From an uncultured Rubripirellula sp. (GTDB lineage Bacteria > Planctomycetota > Planctomycetia > Pirellulales > Pirellulaceae), in the NCBI GenBank assembly GCA_938045805.1, contig CALIBL010000001.1, positions 92,966-156,965 of the forward strand: a stretch of 64,000 nt of DNA, in the 5' to 3' direction. The translations under genes were made by a program, and so were the position numbers. Shown here piece by piece: positions 1 through 8,956 of this stretch (position 1 is its first letter; each line of letters opens with the position of its first letter). The notes under the pieces are model-generated. The model saw only the letters and a list, made by a program, of their open reading frames with translations, was not told where the DNA came from and did no database searches.

Positions 1-912
1 TACTTGGCTGACCTGAATGGTTGCTTTCACCTTCGCGTCTTGGAGTCTCGTCTCATCCCCGTCAATGACGCCAAAGGTCACACCGGGACGTAACTCATCC
101 GCAGATCCAAGGTTGATGGTCACGACATTACCACCAGCGACGACGTAGCGTATTTCACCTTGGGTTGTTTCGAACTTATCTGCTCTTAGTTGGTTAAGCT
201 GAAGTTTCTGTGTGTCGATGGTACTCTGCATCTGCTTCGTTTTGCTCACCAATTGATTGGCTTCCGTGCGAGCGGTTTGGCGGAACGCGTCGAAGTCCTG
301 TGCTGTTTTGGTTAGCTTGTCTCGATTCTCTTCGTTGGTCTGATTCATCTCCGCGCGAAATGTTTGGTAATCGGTGTCTAGCTTTGCAACTTCCTTGTTC
401 TTCTGATCCAAACTTGTTTCGGCGATCTGCTGTGCATTCTGGGCAGTTGCTACCTTGGCATCAGCAGCATCTTGTACGGTTTTAAGATTCTCAACCACCT
501 GTGCGTAAGACACGTTCTTATCACGTATTGGTTTCATCAGAACTTCGAGAAGCCGGTTGTAATCCTTAATGTTATTGTCGTCATAGTCAGCAGGGAAGAA
601 TGACATGTGGGATGCAAATTGATTCTGAATTTCCTGCATTTCCGCATCTGCGTCGAGGCTTTCGTTCAACTTGTCTATTTCTGCCCCAGTCTTCCCCCCT
701 ACGCCCAGCATCGACTTTAGAACCGTTATCTGATTGGCTTTATCTGATACATCACTCTGGACGGTCCTCAATCTCTCACCGGCAGCGTCAGCATCGGCTA
801 CAGCAGTATCCATAGACCGCCAGAGAAAAAAATTCCCGACCAGAGAGAGTCCGAGGAAGATAAGGCAGGCAATCAAGCTGCCGCGGATGACGGAATCGTC
901 GCGAGCCACCAT
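1..912 (-). CDS. Membrane-anchored coiled-coil protein, C-terminus outside the window
   Basis: The reverse strand is open from an ATG at 912 to the window edge, giving 304 residues without a stop. The protein starts MVARDDSVIRGS, has one membrane segment at about residues 10-28, and then a long charged, Gln/Asp/Lys-rich coiled-coil stretch (about 35-265). After that comes a beta-rich part with the motifs VVTINLGSADELRPG and VIDGDE. I do not recognise a named family. The layout (N-terminal anchor, long coiled coil, small C-terminal beta domain) recalls planctomycete-specific envelope proteins and the gene at 20213-21742. It is divergent from the type II secretion operon that follows. Function unknown; that it is a real gene is well supported by the long open frame and the protein-like composition. 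Confidence 0.75.
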   Translation of the reverse strand, partial: MVARDDSVIRGSLIACLIFLGLSLVGNFFLWRSMDTAVADADAAGERLRTVQSDVSDKANQITVLKSMLGVGGKTGAEIDKLNESLDADAEMQEIQNQFASHMSFFPADYDDNNIKDYNRLLEVLMKPIRDKNVSYAQVVENLKTVQDAADAKVATAQNAQQIAETSLDQKNKEVAKLDTDYQTFRAEMNQTNEENRDKLTKTAQDFDAFRQTARTEANQLVSKTKQMQSTIDTQKLQLNQLRADKFETTQGEIRYVVAGGNVVTINLGSADELRPGVTFGVIDGDETRLQDAKVKATIQVSQV

Positions 913-1411
913 AGTTATTCAGTGCGGTCGAGGAGGCGGATGTTTGAAGCAGTAAAACCGAATTCTGACAAATCTTTTGCCAGAACTGCCTCAGTATATT
1001 ATTTACACCAGATTATCATTCTAGTTTGCACCGAGCAGATTTCCCGACCGTCTCCGAAGATTCTTGGGACTTTTGCGTCTTCTGCTCAGAAGCGAGGTCC
1101 GTTTACTACCGAATACAGTAGTGCGAATCGAGGTTATGTGTCGGGACGACGAAATACCGTCTGCCCGGCTGACTAGCCTGAATATTTGTTCGGCTTCATG
1201 CCGCATGGCATAATCCCACCAATCAAAATAACAGGCATCCTTGAGAGATTTCGTCCGATTGCTGTCGGAACCTTCGATGAAAAAGATGGTTATTACGAAA
1301 TAGCCGCTGGGTCACGGAGTCGGATCCCCCCACTTGGGTGTGTTCGTTTCGTGTTCCTCCAATGTTCAGAACTTCACAACTCCCACCGCTTACCATCAAA
1401 TCACCAGATCA
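913..1411. other. Intergenic region between divergent genes
   Basis: About 500 bases separate the leftward coiled-coil gene from the pseudopilin operon. Open frames here lack protein-like composition and overlap each other. The region must hold promoters for both directions, but I found no convincing -35/-10 pair. A TATACT-like sequence near 990-1000 on the reverse strand has no good -35 partner. Confidence 0.4.
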
Positions 1412-1855
1412 ATGCCAAGAAACATGCTTTCAAGCCGTTGCCGATCTTCTCGTTCGCTATCCCGACGACAAGCCGGTTTTACCCTTTTGGAACTTTTGCT
1501 GGTTTTGGCAATCCTCGTCGTAATCGGAGGAATTGCATTGCCAAACTTCCTCGGAGCCGGCCAGGAAGCAAAAGCAAACGCAACCAAGGTTCAGCTGAAC
1601 TCACTGAAGCAAAGTATTGATCTATTTCAGGTCAGGATGAACAAGTTACCTGAGACGCTAGAGGAGCTACGTGATGGACCGAGTGATGCGGCCGGAAAAG
1701 CCAAGTGGGTCGCCCCCATCATCTCTGAGATTCCAACCGATGCTTGGGAAAATGCCCTGACTTACAGCAAGAACGGGAATACCTACGAGCTTCGTAGCGC
1801 CGGAATCGACGGTCAAGTCAACACGGATGATGATGTCATCCTCGAGGGCGCTTGA
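1412..1855 (+). CDS. gspG: Type II secretion major pseudopilin (GspG-like)
   Basis: This is the major pseudopilin of a type II secretion system, which builds the periplasmic piston that drives export across the outer membrane. With the ATG at 1412 the protein has 147 residues. It has a basic leader, a prepilin peptidase site after Gly22 (RRQAG then FTLLELLLV), Glu at +5 of the mature chain and a hydrophobic helix to about residue 44. The NATKVQLNSLKQSID helix and the C-terminal beta domain with YELRSAGIDG and an Asp-rich loop (TDDDV) match GspG, where this loop binds calcium. An in-frame upstream start at 1334 would add 26 non-conserved residues, so I prefer 1412; 1424 is also possible. It is the first gene of the operon continuing to 8956. 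Confidence 0.9.
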   Translation: MPRNMLSSRCRSSRSLSRRQAGFTLLELLLVLAILVVIGGIALPNFLGAGQEAKANATKVQLNSLKQSIDLFQVRMNKLPETLEELRDGPSDAAGKAKWVAPIISEIPTDAWENALTYSKNGNTYELRSAGIDGQVNTDDDVILEGA

Positions 1856-1962
1856 TCTGCCGGCTGCTTGGTCATCGCCCGTGGTGGACGTCGGTGTTGT
1901 GCGAACCGGCTGCCATTCAACAAGCGTAACCACTAATTTGTTGCAATGGAGTTGACCACGTT

Positions 1963-2568
1963 GTGGAACGTCGACAGGCCTTTACCCTATTAGAGTTGCT
2001 TCTGACGCTCGCGGTTCTAGCCGCGCTGACCGCGGTGGCGATTCCTCAGATCGGGCTTTTGGCGGGTGATCGTCGTTTGGTACGTGGTGGCGATCTTGTG
2101 CGGGTAGAGATGACACGACTGAGAGTCGACGCCATGCGTCAAGGTCGCGTCCTAATGCTTGAAGGTTTGATTGAGGGTAATCAGTTCCGTTCACGCCCCT
2201 TTAATTCTGCCGCGGACGCGACCGAGGCTTTTGATCAGACCGGTTCACAGTCCGGTCTTCTCAATGGAGCGACACAAGGTGTGGTTACCGTGGTGGAGCA
2301 GGATATCGAGTCTCAAGATCTTATTGATTTACCACAGGATATTTTTGTCGAGTCGGTTGGCGTTGTTTCCGCTGCACGCTCCATGGAGATTGAGCAGCTT
2401 ACTGAATCGGATCGTTCGGAGGGGTGGAGCCAGCCGATTTTGTTTTACCCGGACGGCTCAACGAGCACTTCGGTGATTACTCTGTCCAATCCGGAGCTTG
2501 GTCGCGTGGTGATTCGGTTGCGGGGAATCACCGGCGATGTCACCGTTAGTGAGGTAGTACCTCTGTGA
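1963..2568 (+). CDS. gspH: Type II secretion minor pseudopilin (GspH-like)
   Basis: A GTG start gives 201 residues beginning MERRQA, then FTLLELLLTLAVLAAL. This is a type IV pilin-like N-terminus with Glu at +5 of the mature chain. The position before the cleavage site is Ala6 where Gly is usual. The rest is a variable globular domain with no motif I can name. Assignment as GspH rests on its place between GspG and GspI and on its size. It lies 107 bases after gspG and overlaps the next gene by 4 bases (GTGA), which implies translational coupling. Confidence 0.75.
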   Translation: MERRQAFTLLELLLTLAVLAALTAVAIPQIGLLAGDRRLVRGGDLVRVEMTRLRVDAMRQGRVLMLEGLIEGNQFRSRPFNSAADATEAFDQTGSQSGLLNGATQGVVTVVEQDIESQDLIDLPQDIFVESVGVVSAARSMEIEQLTESDRSEGWSQPILFYPDGSTSTSVITLSNPELGRVVIRLRGITGDVTVSEVVPL

Positions 2569-3053
2569 GTCAGCAGCAAAAGCATCGCAGTGGTTTCTCA
2601 TTGCTTGAGATCATTTTGGCCCTCGCCATACTTGGTGGAGCCTTAGCGATCTTGAGCCGCGTCGTTGATACCGGAATGATTGCCGCACGTGAATCGAGGG
2701 ATTTATCCGCAGCGAGACTTTTATGTCAAACCAAGCTGGCTGAAATATTATTGGAAGCTCAAAACGGCATAACACCTCAGTCAGTGATCTCGGCTGACTT
2801 CGAGACGTTGTTTGATTCGCAATCAACGTCGGCCTTTCTTTACAGCGTTGAAGTCATGCCTGCAGCAATGGACGGCTTGCTTTCGATCAAGGTGTCCGTC
2901 CAGTCGATTGATAGCGATCTTGGTGAAGCGAGGACGAGCTACTCATTGATGCGTTGGATGATTGACCCGATGCTTGGGCTCGAAGAAGCTGAAGCGGAGG
3001 AAGACGCAATGCTCGAAGAGAAAGCAGCTTTAGCATCGGGGGGGGGAGCATGA
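2565..3053 (+). CDS. gspI: Type II secretion minor pseudopilin (GspI-like)
   Basis: The GTG start overlaps the gspH stop. The protein has 162 residues: a short leader MSQQQKHRSG, cleavage before FSLLEIILALAIL, and the helix segment RLLCQTKLAEIL, which corresponds to the A+ALA..KLAE..L region typical of GspI. This family forms the minor pseudopilin tip complex with J and K. The C-terminus is unusually acidic (EEAEAEEDAMLEE). The last codons run through nine consecutive G bases (3038-3046) directly before the stop. The stop overlaps the gspJ start (ATGA). Confidence in the subunit letter comes from gene order. Confidence 0.8.
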   Translation: MSQQQKHRSGFSLLEIILALAILGGALAILSRVVDTGMIAARESRDLSAARLLCQTKLAEILLEAQNGITPQSVISADFETLFDSQSTSAFLYSVEVMPAAMDGLLSIKVSVQSIDSDLGEARTSYSLMRWMIDPMLGLEEAEAEEDAMLEEKAALASGGGA

Positions 3054-4093
3054 TTGATCTGCGGCCATCCCTCATTGATTTGGGGTCCCCATCTGTTACC
3101 GGTAAGCCAGTTGATTTCAGGCAATTGAGGAAGTTGCAACGACATGCTTTTACGTTGCTTGAGTTAGTGCTTGCTCTATCGATGTCTGTCGTGCTGATGG
3201 TTCTTATTGGAGGTGCACTCCAATTTTATTCACGTGATATGAATGTGCGTGATATGGACATCCGTCAGACGCAGCTCGCTGCAGCTGTGATGCAAATGAT
3301 CGAGGATGATCTACGAGCGACATTGCATCCCCAGCCTGTTGACACAGCGGCCCTCGAAGAGCTCCTTGCAGCGACCTCGGGCGGAGACAATGGTGGTTCA
3401 AGTAATGCTGGGGACGACCAGGATCTCACTGCTGCTGGGATTGATTCTGAGGTGGATAGCGAATTGATCAGTGACGAATTACTCGCAGAGATCGATCTGA
3501 CAAGCGGCGTGTCAGTGCTGACGACTCCGGGTCTGGTTGGTAATCAGACACAAATTCAAATTGATGTCAGTCGCCTTCCCCGCTTGGAAGAGTATGTCGC
3601 AATGATGGATACGAATACCGCGGACATCGACGATATTCCGAGTGACATAAAAACGATTGCTTATTTCGTGCAAGGCGCCGAGACAATCGGCGGCATTCAA
3701 GACTCTTTGGCTGTGGCAGAGGCGGAGTTGGGTTTGGATGCGAATTTGAATACTGGTGGCCTTGTCAGGCGATCACTGGATCGCGCTGCTACGGTAGAAG
3801 CGGCCAACACCGGAAGTTTATCGCTCTTGAATCAGACCGGTGATCTGCTCGCACCCGAAATCGCAGCGATTGAGTTCTCTTACTGGGATGGCGTCACGTG
3901 GCAGATCGAATGGAGTAGTGATGACTATGACGAATTGCCGCTTGCAATCAGTGTTTCATTAACGCTACGCCCCGAGGGAACCGGTGAGGTGCAAGCTGAT
4001 TCACCACGAGTGTTCACGCATATCGTTCGCTTGCCACTTGCCAAACCGATTGATCAGACGGAAGAAGACGATTTGTCGGAGGTCGGACTATGA
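3050..4093 (+). CDS. gspJ: Type II secretion minor pseudopilin (GspJ-like)
   Basis: The protein has 347 residues, longer than typical GspJ (about 200). It has a 33-residue leader, cleavage expected between Ala33 and Phe34, and the pilin helix FTLLELVLALSMSVVLMVL with Glu at +5. RQTQLAAAVMQMIEDDLRA is the family segment that follows the helix. A Gly/Ser/Asp-rich insert at about residues 108-140 and an extended middle account for the extra length. The C-terminal EIAAIEFSYWDGVTWQ followed by LPLAISVSLTLRP is characteristic of GspJ. The first residues could be non-native if a later start is used, but the ATG at 3050 gives the classic 4-base overlap with gspI. Confidence 0.85.
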   Translation: MIDLRPSLIDLGSPSVTGKPVDFRQLRKLQRHAFTLLELVLALSMSVVLMVLIGGALQFYSRDMNVRDMDIRQTQLAAAVMQMIEDDLRATLHPQPVDTAALEELLAATSGGDNGGSSNAGDDQDLTAAGIDSEVDSELISDELLAEIDLTSGVSVLTTPGLVGNQTQIQIDVSRLPRLEEYVAMMDTNTADIDDIPSDIKTIAYFVQGAETIGGIQDSLAVAEAELGLDANLNTGGLVRRSLDRAATVEAANTGSLSLLNQTGDLLAPEIAAIEFSYWDGVTWQIEWSSDDYDELPLAISVSLTLRPEGTGEVQADSPRVFTHIVRLPLAKPIDQTEEDDLSEVGL

Positions 4094-5814
4094 ATCGCGG
4101 GATCAACGAGGGTTCTTCGCACCAAAAGTCCGGTTATGGTCGTTCACGACGGCAACGCGGTGGGTTTTTCTTGGTCTTGGTCCTGATTGTCATTGTTGTT
4201 GCAACGATGGCAGTCTATTCCTTCACAGATCTGATGGTGGCTTACGATGATGCGGCTTACCTCTCCGGTGATTTGGTTCAGGCTCGTGTGACGGTTGAAT
4301 CAGCATCTGAGGCAATCCGACTGGTTCTTGCTCAACCTCCCGAGGGTAGGCGTGACCTCGGTGGAGTTTTCAATAACCCGCAGCTCTTTCAGGCGATCAC
4401 CGTTGCCGCTGATAGTCAGCAGGAGAATCTCGCCAATTACAGTGTCCTCGCTGCTGGTCTCAGTCCCACGCTGGGTTTCTCTGGAATCCGGTTTGGATTG
4501 CAAGATGAATCTGCAAAACTAAATATTAACACGCTAACCATTCTCGAAAACAACTCCGACTTATTTGAAGCCGGATTGGCACTCGCCGGGCAAGACCTTT
4601 CGGAAGATTCAGAGGCAGTGGCTTTAGGAATCGCCGATTCGCTTTTGATGTCTCTTCCCGGAATGACGCAGGACACCGTCGATGCGATTTTGGACTGGCT
4701 CGACGAGGATGAAGAGGCTCGCGAATTTGGTGCTGAGGCCGAGTATTACAATACTCTCTCAACACCTTACTCCCCCGCTAATGGACCTCTTCAAACGGTT
4801 GAAGAGTTGTTGCTAGTTCGTGGGGTTACCCCTACTTTGCTTTTCGGTGCAGACGTTAACCGAAACGGGGTGATCGATCCTGATGAGCAACAGCGATTCG
4901 GAGTGACTGCGGATACGCCCGGTGCTTTTGGCTGGGCTGCTTACTTAACGGTTCACGGTGCAGAGGCTAATCGTCGAGAGGACGGGTCGCTTCGGGTGGA
5001 TGTGAATCAAGATGATCTCGAAGTCCTGTACGACGAACTCGTTGATGCTTTGGGTGATGACCTATTCGCAAGCTACATCATTGCGTATCGGATCGGTGGA
5101 CAAAGCGACTCTGCGGCTGCCTTGTTGACCGCCGGTGCGGGTGGTAACGCCGATACGAATTTCAGCAGCAACACGAACAATAACGCTCAGGCTCAGGACG
5201 GTGGGGTTTGGACTGCGGATCGTCTCGGTGAGTTGGACCTCACCGGTGGCGGTGGGACCTCTTTAACACAGATCTTGGATCTCGTCGGTTCTAGCGTCAC
5301 CATCGGGCAAGGGGATCAAGCGAGGCGTTATTCTTCGCCTATTGGTTCTGACCCAATCTCCCTTTCTGCAATTCTTCCAATTTTAATGGATGCATTGTCA
5401 ACCCAATCGGCCGAGGTGATGCCTGGGAGACTGAATATCAATGAGTGTCCCGCTGAATTACTCTACGGGATTCCGCTTCTCTCTGAGGAGATTGTGCAGG
5501 GGATACTTGAGGCTCGTAGCGTGGATTCGGATGATCCGAACCGACTCTACGAAACTTGGCCACTGGTTGAGGGGTTAGTCACATTGGAGCAGATGCGATT
5601 GCTCACTCCCCTGTGGACGGGGGGTGGAGATATCTACCGTGCGCAAATTGTCGGTTATTTCGAAGCTACCGGCGTTTCGCACCGAGCAGATGTCGTGATC
5701 GACGCGACGTCGATTAATCCCAAAGTGCTCGCATGGCGGGATTTAAGTCATCTTGGGCGAGGGTTTGATCTCTCGGTCTTGGGACTTCGTTCATCGCTCT
5801 CACTGGTTGAGTGA
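4090..5814 (+). CDS. gspK: Type II secretion minor pseudopilin (GspK-like)
   Basis: This is the large tip pseudopilin of the type II system, 574 residues. Its leader ends RRQRGG, followed by FFLVLVLIVIVVATM. It lacks Glu at +5, as GspK members do. The conserved T2SSK features are present: SAKLNINTL (about residue 138), MTQDTVDAILDWLDEDEEAR, and a Tyr/Pro-rich stretch leading into VEELLLVRGVT. A second helix-hairpin-like unit (LNINECPAELLYGIP) lies near residue 450. An Asn/Ser/Gln-rich linker at about 350-375 separates the halves. It overlaps gspJ by 4 bases; the next gene starts 137 bases later. Confidence 0.88.
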   Translation: MNRGINEGSSHQKSGYGRSRRQRGGFFLVLVLIVIVVATMAVYSFTDLMVAYDDAAYLSGDLVQARVTVESASEAIRLVLAQPPEGRRDLGGVFNNPQLFQAITVAADSQQENLANYSVLAAGLSPTLGFSGIRFGLQDESAKLNINTLTILENNSDLFEAGLALAGQDLSEDSEAVALGIADSLLMSLPGMTQDTVDAILDWLDEDEEAREFGAEAEYYNTLSTPYSPANGPLQTVEELLLVRGVTPTLLFGADVNRNGVIDPDEQQRFGVTADTPGAFGWAAYLTVHGAEANRREDGSLRVDVNQDDLEVLYDELVDALGDDLFASYIIAYRIGGQSDSAAALLTAGAGGNADTNFSSNTNNNAQAQDGGVWTADRLGELDLTGGGGTSLTQILDLVGSSVTIGQGDQARRYSSPIGSDPISLSAILPILMDALSTQSAEVMPGRLNINECPAELLYGIPLLSEEIVQGILEARSVDSDDPNRLYETWPLVEGLVTLEQMRLLTPLWTGGGDIYRAQIVGYFEATGVSHRADVVIDATSINPKVLAWRDLSHLGRGFDLSVLGLRSSLSLVE

Positions 5815-5951
5815 TTAACATACAAACAGCCCATCAATTGAATGACTCGGATGGGTGCAAAAAATACTTGGCTCCGCCTGAATTACACACGCTCGAATGA
5901 CCGGATTTGGGGCTGGGACGCGTGAGTTGGCGGTAACAGATCGGGAACGAA

Positions 5952-7763
5952 ATGGTAAAGAAACTGGCAATCGATTGGGATGATCACGAACTGCGGTATG
6001 TCGCTGCGCAGTGCAGTGGGCGGTCGATTAAGGTCACTGAGGCCAAGGTGATTTCGATTCAGGGGCGTTCACCCCAAGAGGCTCTTCGAGAGGAATTTAA
6101 ATCAGCCGGTTTTGCTGATACGGAGACATTGGTTGCCATTGGTCGTGGTAAGGCCGAGCTTCGCGAATTGCAGTTACCACCAGTACCTCAGGAAGAATTG
6201 CCCGACATGGTGCGATTCCAAGCACTTCGGAGTTTTGCAACGGTCGGCGATAACTCCACTGTCGATTATCTCGTTACCAAGCAACTTGATGCGGGTATCG
6301 AAGTCATTGCTGCCGCGGTTGCACCGCCAAACTTGGAAGCGATTCAAACGAGCGCGGAACAATCGGGCTTGAGGTTAAAGCGAATCGGGCTTCGTCCATT
6401 GGCAGCGGCTGCACTGCATCTCGCTCGGCATGCTGAAAGCGATCGGGGAGAGGTGGTTCTCATCGATCTGCTCCCTGAAAGTGCCGAGATTGTGATTGCC
6501 CGAGATGGCAAAGTGGTTTTCGTTCGAACGGTACGAATGCCTAGTTCCGAAGCAGCGAGAGTAAAGGCACTCGCTGGTGAACTGAAGCGGAGCTTATTGG
6601 CTTGCGGGGTAACAAGCCAGCTTCGAAGCGTGATTCTGTGGGGCACTGCAGAGGTTCACGCAGACGAAATCCCTAGGTTAGAAGAGGCTGCAGGGTGCAG
6701 CGTTCAATTGATTAATCCGTTTGATCTCGTTGATACGAATCGTAACTTAGATATTCCGGAGCATGTGGGACGCCTCGCGCCGCTGCTCGGTTTGCTGCTC
6801 GCTGACGAAGTGGCGCCGGAGCGACTGATCGATTTTCTCAACCCCCGAAAGCCTGAAGTAAAAACCGTCAGCCCCTACCGAAAACTCCTGCTGGTAGGGC
6901 TTCCGGTTGCCGCTTGTGCATTACTTGCTTTTACCGTCTACCAAAGAATGGCTGCGTTGGATGCTCAGATTGAAGAGATTCGTCAGAGCAATGCTGCGAT
7001 GCAGGCGGATGTGAAGCTCGCAGATCAGAGCCTCGCTAAGACGGAAACGGTTGATGCTTTTCTCGATGGAGATGTCAACTGGCTGCATGAAATTCGTCGA
7101 ATGGCCATGGAAATGCCTCCATCGGATCAAATGATCATCCGAGGTGTGTCTGCAAGCGTGGATGCTCGGAATGGTGGAGGTGTTTTGAAGATTGAGGGGG
7201 GTGCAGTGAACCCAGCCGTTATTGATGAGTTTGAAAAGTCACTCCGTGATGAGAATCATCAAGTCAACGGCACTGGGGCAAGCGAGCAGAAAACCGAGGA
7301 TGCCTATCGTTGGGAGTTTAGTGAGTCAGTTGCCGTAACAGCAAACTCCATAAGAGATTCTCGCTACATCGGGATCAGTGAGCAGATGGCTGCACTTGCT
7401 GACAGTTCTGATGTAGGTGGTGAAGCTGAGGAGTCGCCAGATGTTTCATCGAATAACATAGCTGCAGAGGCGGACGACCCTGCCTCAGCGGGTAGTTCAG
7501 ACGAAATGGACGAAGATGTAGCCACTGGGTCTGAAGAGACATCTGAAGGTGATGAAGCCCAGACAGGAGCCGCAGAAACTCTCGATGCAAAGCCTGCGAC
7601 CGAGCAAACCGCTCCGGCGGAAGCCGAGGTCAGCAGTGAAGTGGATGAGACTGCTGAGGAAGCAGATGCGTCGGAGACGATTCCTGAAGGTAAAGATAAA
7701 GAAGAATCCAAAGCGACCGAAGACCTAGAAGTCGCTGTGTTAGACGCGGAGGCTCAGCGATGA
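5952..7763 (+). CDS. PilM/GspL-like assembly-platform protein with acidic C-terminal tail
   Basis: The protein has 603 residues. About 1-300 is an actin-fold PilM/GspL-type cytoplasmic domain (MVKKLAIDWDDHELR start; GEVVLIDLLPESAEIVIARDG resembles the PilM phosphate-binding strand region). One membrane segment follows at about 313-333 (LLLVGLPVAACALLAF), then a coiled coil and a PilN/GspL periplasmic ferredoxin-like domain to about 475. The last 120 residues are low-complexity and very acidic (Glu, Asp, Ala, Ser), unlike normal GspL. In type II systems this protein links the cytoplasmic ATPase to the pseudopilus. It overlaps the next gene by 4 bases. Confidence 0.8.
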   Translation: MVKKLAIDWDDHELRYVAAQCSGRSIKVTEAKVISIQGRSPQEALREEFKSAGFADTETLVAIGRGKAELRELQLPPVPQEELPDMVRFQALRSFATVGDNSTVDYLVTKQLDAGIEVIAAAVAPPNLEAIQTSAEQSGLRLKRIGLRPLAAAALHLARHAESDRGEVVLIDLLPESAEIVIARDGKVVFVRTVRMPSSEAARVKALAGELKRSLLACGVTSQLRSVILWGTAEVHADEIPRLEEAAGCSVQLINPFDLVDTNRNLDIPEHVGRLAPLLGLLLADEVAPERLIDFLNPRKPEVKTVSPYRKLLLVGLPVAACALLAFTVYQRMAALDAQIEEIRQSNAAMQADVKLADQSLAKTETVDAFLDGDVNWLHEIRRMAMEMPPSDQMIIRGVSASVDARNGGGVLKIEGGAVNPAVIDEFEKSLRDENHQVNGTGASEQKTEDAYRWEFSESVAVTANSIRDSRYIGISEQMAALADSSDVGGEAEESPDVSSNNIAAEADDPASAGSSDEMDEDVATGSEETSEGDEAQTGAAETLDAKPATEQTAPAEAEVSSEVDETAEEADASETIPEGKDKEESKATEDLEVAVLDAEAQR

Positions 7764-8956
7764 ACGAAAGAGAACGTTTCTTGTCGATATTGGTCGCGGG
7801 CCTATTGGTTGCAACGGGAGTCTGGTGGGGATTCGGAAAATATAATTCCGCTATTAAGTCTCGCGAGAACCAACTAGAGCAACTTGTTACAACACAGATG
7901 CAACTCAATGAGAAGAGGCTCCAAGGTGAGTTTGCGAATCGCCAGATGGGAGAGTACATGCTTCGCTCCTTGCCAGGTGATCCTGAGCAGGCACAAAGCC
8001 AGTACCAGCAATGGCTACTTGATTTGGTCCATGACAGTGATTTGACCGAAACCTTGGTTGATGCGAACAGTTCGAGAACCATTGGTGGGCTTTATCAGCT
8101 ACTCGATTTTAGGGTTCGCGGTAATTCTGACGTCCCCGGTGTCATTCGCTTGATGCATGCCTTTTACTCAAAGGATTATTTGCATCGCATCCGCGATCTT
8201 TCACTTCGTAAGAACCGTCAAGGTGGTTTTCAGTTGGAATTGTCTATTGATGCCATTGCGTTACTCGGTGCACCAGATGAACTGCCAGTAAGGGAAGAGC
8301 CTTCGTGGAGAATCGATGGTGATGTTGCTGCTTACCTTGATCCAATCATGAATCGTAATCTTTACGAACCTCCGAACCAGCCACCACGATTTGGCGGCCG
8401 CTCTGAACTTGAGGCGATTGTTGGTCGTGACACGCCAACACCTTTGGCCTTTAACGATCCAGATGGCCATCGAATGCGTTATGAGTTAGTTGATGGGCCA
8501 TACGAATTGGTCTCCATTGATGAACGCAGCGGAACGCTTCGCATTCGGAGTGACGAGACCACTGAATTTAACGTGACGGTTCGAGCCACTGATGATGGAT
8601 ATCCGAATCGCTCGTCGGAACAAAGGCTTTCGGTCAAGGTGCTCGATCCACCGCCACCTGAGCCAGAACCAGAAGCACCGATCGGATTTGACGATGCATC
8701 GCAGACGGTACTCACAGCATTGGTGCAAGGTCGAAACGATTGGACGGCATGGTTACATGTTCGGACGAAAGATGAGACGATTAAATTAAAAGTAGGCGAT
8801 TCGTTTGAAATCGGAACGGTGAAAGGTTCGGTCAAGTCCGTCAACGCTCGCAGCGTCATTTTGAATGTTGAAGGATCTGATTTAGAGTTGAAGCCGTCCG
8901 GAAATCTTCTTGATTCAGCGAAGTCAATGACCACCAGTTTTTCAGCGGTACCTTGA
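7760..8956 (+). CDS. GspM/PilO-like protein fused to cadherin-like and GspC/PilP-like domains
   Basis: The protein has 398 residues: a short cytoplasmic start, a membrane helix at about 8-25, a coiled coil, and a PilO/GspM-like periplasmic domain to about 170. A cadherin-like or Ig-like beta domain follows (about 205-300) with LAFNDPDGHRMRYEL, SIDERSGTLRI and VRATDDG, which are typical Ca-binding cadherin-repeat patterns. After a Pro/Glu hinge (PPPPEPEPEAP), residues about 315-385 (LKVGDSFEIGTVKGSV, ILNVEGSDLELKP) resemble the HR/PilP domain of GspC/PilP that contacts the secretin. No separate gspC is present here, so this protein may cover both GspM and GspC roles. That is inference. Confidence 0.72.
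   Translation: MNERERFLSILVAGLLVATGVWWGFGKYNSAIKSRENQLEQLVTTQMQLNEKRLQGEFANRQMGEYMLRSLPGDPEQAQSQYQQWLLDLVHDSDLTETLVDANSSRTIGGLYQLLDFRVRGNSDVPGVIRLMHAFYSKDYLHRIRDLSLRKNRQGGFQLELSIDAIALLGAPDELPVREEPSWRIDGDVAAYLDPIMNRNLYEPPNQPPRFGGRSELEAIVGRDTPTPLAFNDPDGHRMRYELVDGPYELVSIDERSGTLRIRSDETTEFNVTVRATDDGYPNRSSEQRLSVKVLDPPPPEPEPEAPIGFDDASQTVLTALVQGRNDWTAWLHVRTKDETIKLKVGDSFEIGTVKGSVKSVNARSVILNVEGSDLELKPSGNLLDSAKSMTTSFSAVP

Noticed and set aside
7364..7711. 115-codon reverse-strand frame over the GspL-like acidic tail
   Set aside because: Ser/Ala-rich mirror of the low-complexity Glu/Ala codons of the real gene.
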